Positions 62,682 to 64,000 of a stretch of 64,000 bases of DNA are shown one piece after another. Under the pieces are notes generated by a model. The model saw only the letters and a list, made by a program, of their open reading frames with translations, did not search any database and was not told the DNA's origin. The DNA comes from an uncultured Saprospiraceae bacterium (GTDB lineage: Bacteria; Bacteroidota; Bacteroidia; Chitinophagales; Saprospiraceae), in the NCBI GenBank assembly GCA_937924805.1, contig CALDTZ010000016.1, positions 19,471 through 83,470 on the forward strand. Reading direction: 5' to 3'. The translations under genes and the position numbers were made by a program. Position 1 is the first letter of the stretch. Each line of letters starts with the position of its first letter.

Positions 62682-64000
62682 ATGCAAACAGAAGTTAAAA
62701 ATTATATTAACGGCCAATATGAACGAAATGGTCAATCATCCATGGATGTGTTAAGTCCAATTGATGGACAATTGATCTCCACGTTACCAATGAGTGGAGA
62801 AATAGAATTAGAGGAAGCTGTTAAAGCTGCAGAAAGAGCGTTTCCTGCATGGTCTGGATTAACGTTAAAAGAGCGTGTTCAAGTTTTTTTTAATTATAGA
62901 ACACTACTAGAAAAACATAAAGATGAATTAGCAAAATTAATTGTACTTGAAAATGGTAAAACCTACAACGAATCTATAGCTGAAGTTTCTAAAAGTATAG
63001 AGCTTTGTGAATTTGCTGTGTCCATGCCACAAATCATTACAAATGAGATACAAGAAGTAAGTCGTGGTGTAGAATGTCGAATTGAAAGGAAACCATTAGG
63101 TGTTGTAGCTTGTATTACTCCGTTCAATTTCCCTAATATGGTACCTCATTGGACCATTCCAAATGCGATTGTCTTAGGTAATACGGTCATATTAAAACCA
63201 TCAGAATTAGTGCCGCTGAGCGCAATGCGGATGGCAGATCTACTAAAAGAAGCAGGTCTTCCAGATGGCGTTTTTAATGTCGTTAATGGAGGAAAAGAAA
63301 TTGTAGAAGCAATCTGTGATCATCCACGAATAAAGGCTACTTCATTTGTTGGATCCACAAAAGTGGCAAAAATAGTCTACAAAAGAGCGAGTCAGTCACT
63401 TCAGCGATGCGTCGCATTAGGCGGAGCAAAAAATCATTTAATTGTGTTACCGGATGCAAATATAGATATGACTGCAGATAATGTGGTTGCATCAATGGCT
63501 GGTTGTGCAGGTCAGCGATGCATGGCTGCCTCAGTCATGGTTGGTGTAGATAATATTCAACACATTATCAATCGAATGGTCGAAGAAGCACAAAAGATCG
63601 TTCCTGGCAACAATCTAGGTACCGTTATAAGTCTAGAAGCGAAAACTAGAATCGAAAAGTATATATCCGAAGCAGAAGCTCAAGGAGCAAAGATTTTAGT
63701 TGATGGACGAAATGCTGTAGTAAAAGGTAAAGAAAATGGGTTTTATGTTGGACCAACCATTATCGATCACGTAAAACCGGATATGGCCGTTGCTACAGAA
63801 GAGATTTTTGGGCCTGTTATTTCTATCATACGGGCTAAGGATTTAGATGAGGCAATCCAAATAGAAAATAGTTCCAATTATGGCAATGCGGCTGCAGTAT
63901 TCACGCAAAGTGGAGGTCTTGCACGCAGAGTTATGAATGAAGCAAGTGCTGGTATGATAGGAGTAAACATTGGTGTACCTGTGCCAAGAGAACCTTTTTC
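62682..64000 (+). CDS. mmsA: Methylmalonate-semialdehyde dehydrogenase (CoA-acylating), 3' end outside the window
   Basis: About 439 codons visible and no stop by the window end; family members have about 485-500 residues. The aldehyde dehydrogenase fold is clear: PFNFPNMVPHWTIPNAI, NAD-binding GSTKVAKIVYKRA, and the catalytic cysteine C280 in CAGQRCMAASVMVG. The GQRCMA signature and PFNFPNMVP favour methylmalonate/malonate semialdehyde dehydrogenase, which makes propionyl-CoA or acetyl-CoA in valine and beta-alanine breakdown, over generic ALDH. Together with the acyl-CoA dehydrogenase in this window it suggests branched-chain amino acid catabolism. Confidence 0.9.
   Translation, partial: MQTEVKNYINGQYERNGQSSMDVLSPIDGQLISTLPMSGEIELEEAVKAAERAFPAWSGLTLKERVQVFFNYRTLLEKHKDELAKLIVLENGKTYNESIAEVSKSIELCEFAVSMPQIITNEIQEVSRGVECRIERKPLGVVACITPFNFPNMVPHWTIPNAIVLGNTVILKPSELVPLSAMRMADLLKEAGLPDGVFNVVNGGKEIVEAICDHPRIKATSFVGSTKVAKIVYKRASQSLQRCVALGGAKNHLIVLPDANIDMTADNVVASMAGCAGQRCMAASVMVGVDNIQHIINRMVEEAQKIVPGNNLGTVISLEAKTRIEKYISEAEAQGAKILVDGRNAVVKGKENGFYVGPTIIDHVKPDMAVATEEIFGPVISIIRAKDLDEAIQIENSSNYGNAAAVFTQSGGLARRVMNEASAGMIGVNIGVPVPREPF

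Noticed and set aside
1..64000. CRISPR arrays, insertion sequences, integrases or prophage genes
   Set aside because: No repeated spacer-like units, no transposase or integrase motifs and no clustering of hypothetical phage-type genes were seen.

Overview
The window is a chromosomal segment of a member of the Bacteroidota, most likely a Saprospiria-like marine or freshwater lineage. Evidence: AT-rich DNA; a short primary sigma factor of the Bacteroidota type; repeated TAnnTTTG promoter boxes in front of rplS, rpoD, secDF, lepA and the tRNA-Arg/rpmB cluster; a fused SecDF; type IX secretion (T9SS) cargo with type A and type B C-terminal sorting domains; a PorE-like TPR/propeller/OmpA lipoprotein; a GWxTD-type protein; three SusC-like TonB receptors with an N-terminal carboxypeptidase-regulatory domain; an HU-CCDC81/SPOR protein; and the rpmB-rpmG-DUF4295 order. 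The species assignment is inference. No gene-free stretch exceeds 300 bases. No prophage, insertion sequence or CRISPR array was seen.

Layout. 1-3.3 kb: oadG (cut by the window edge), oadA, oadB, a sodium-pumping biotin decarboxylase. 3.3-9.0 kb (minus): peptidase T, a large T9SS cargo protein, a sugar-nucleotidyltransferase-like enzyme. 9.2-16.6 kb: di-haem cytochrome c peroxidase behind a perfect 15-bp inverted repeat, HU/SPOR protein, hemL coupled to a histidine kinase and response regulator, AlkD-like glycosylase, rarA. 16.9-21.3 kb: acyl-CoA dehydrogenase, Nudix, pyrE, M42 peptidase, UbiA-like membrane protein. 21.4-25.8 kb: TonB receptor plus a secreted alpha/beta-hydrolase-like protein that lacks a normal nucleophile. 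26-38.3 kb: PorE-like lipoprotein, secDF, Kbp-like BON/LysM protein, DUF547 lipoprotein, two more TonB receptors flanking a small TerB-like protein. 38.4-50.8 kb: GWxTD-type protein, SDR, M1 peptidase, rplS, a tandem pair of giant type-B T9SS adhesin-like proteins, a YrdC/Sua5 protein, S41 protease, rpoD. 51-56.5 kb: START-like protein, glmM, two class V PLP enzymes, ribD in a tightly overlapping run. 56.5-64 kb: thioredoxin-like protein, tRNA-Arg, rpmB-rpmG-DUF4295, ftsY, DUF1573, lepA, threonine aldolase, and a methylmalonate-semialdehyde dehydrogenase cut by the window end.

How it works together. Most genes are housekeeping (translation, secretion, haem, riboflavin, pyrimidine, cell-wall precursor). 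The envelope genes form a coherent secretion theme: SecDF drives inner-membrane export, a PorE-like protein would anchor T9SS machinery to peptidoglycan, and four T9SS cargo proteins are encoded here. Several start sites were decided from promoter or terminator positions, and TTG is used as the start codon of several genes. I did not find a clear undescribed multi-gene system; the best leads are the receptor/degenerate-hydrolase pair, the divergent OadA active site, the palindrome before the peroxidase, and the two tandem class V PLP enzymes inside the glmM-ribD run.
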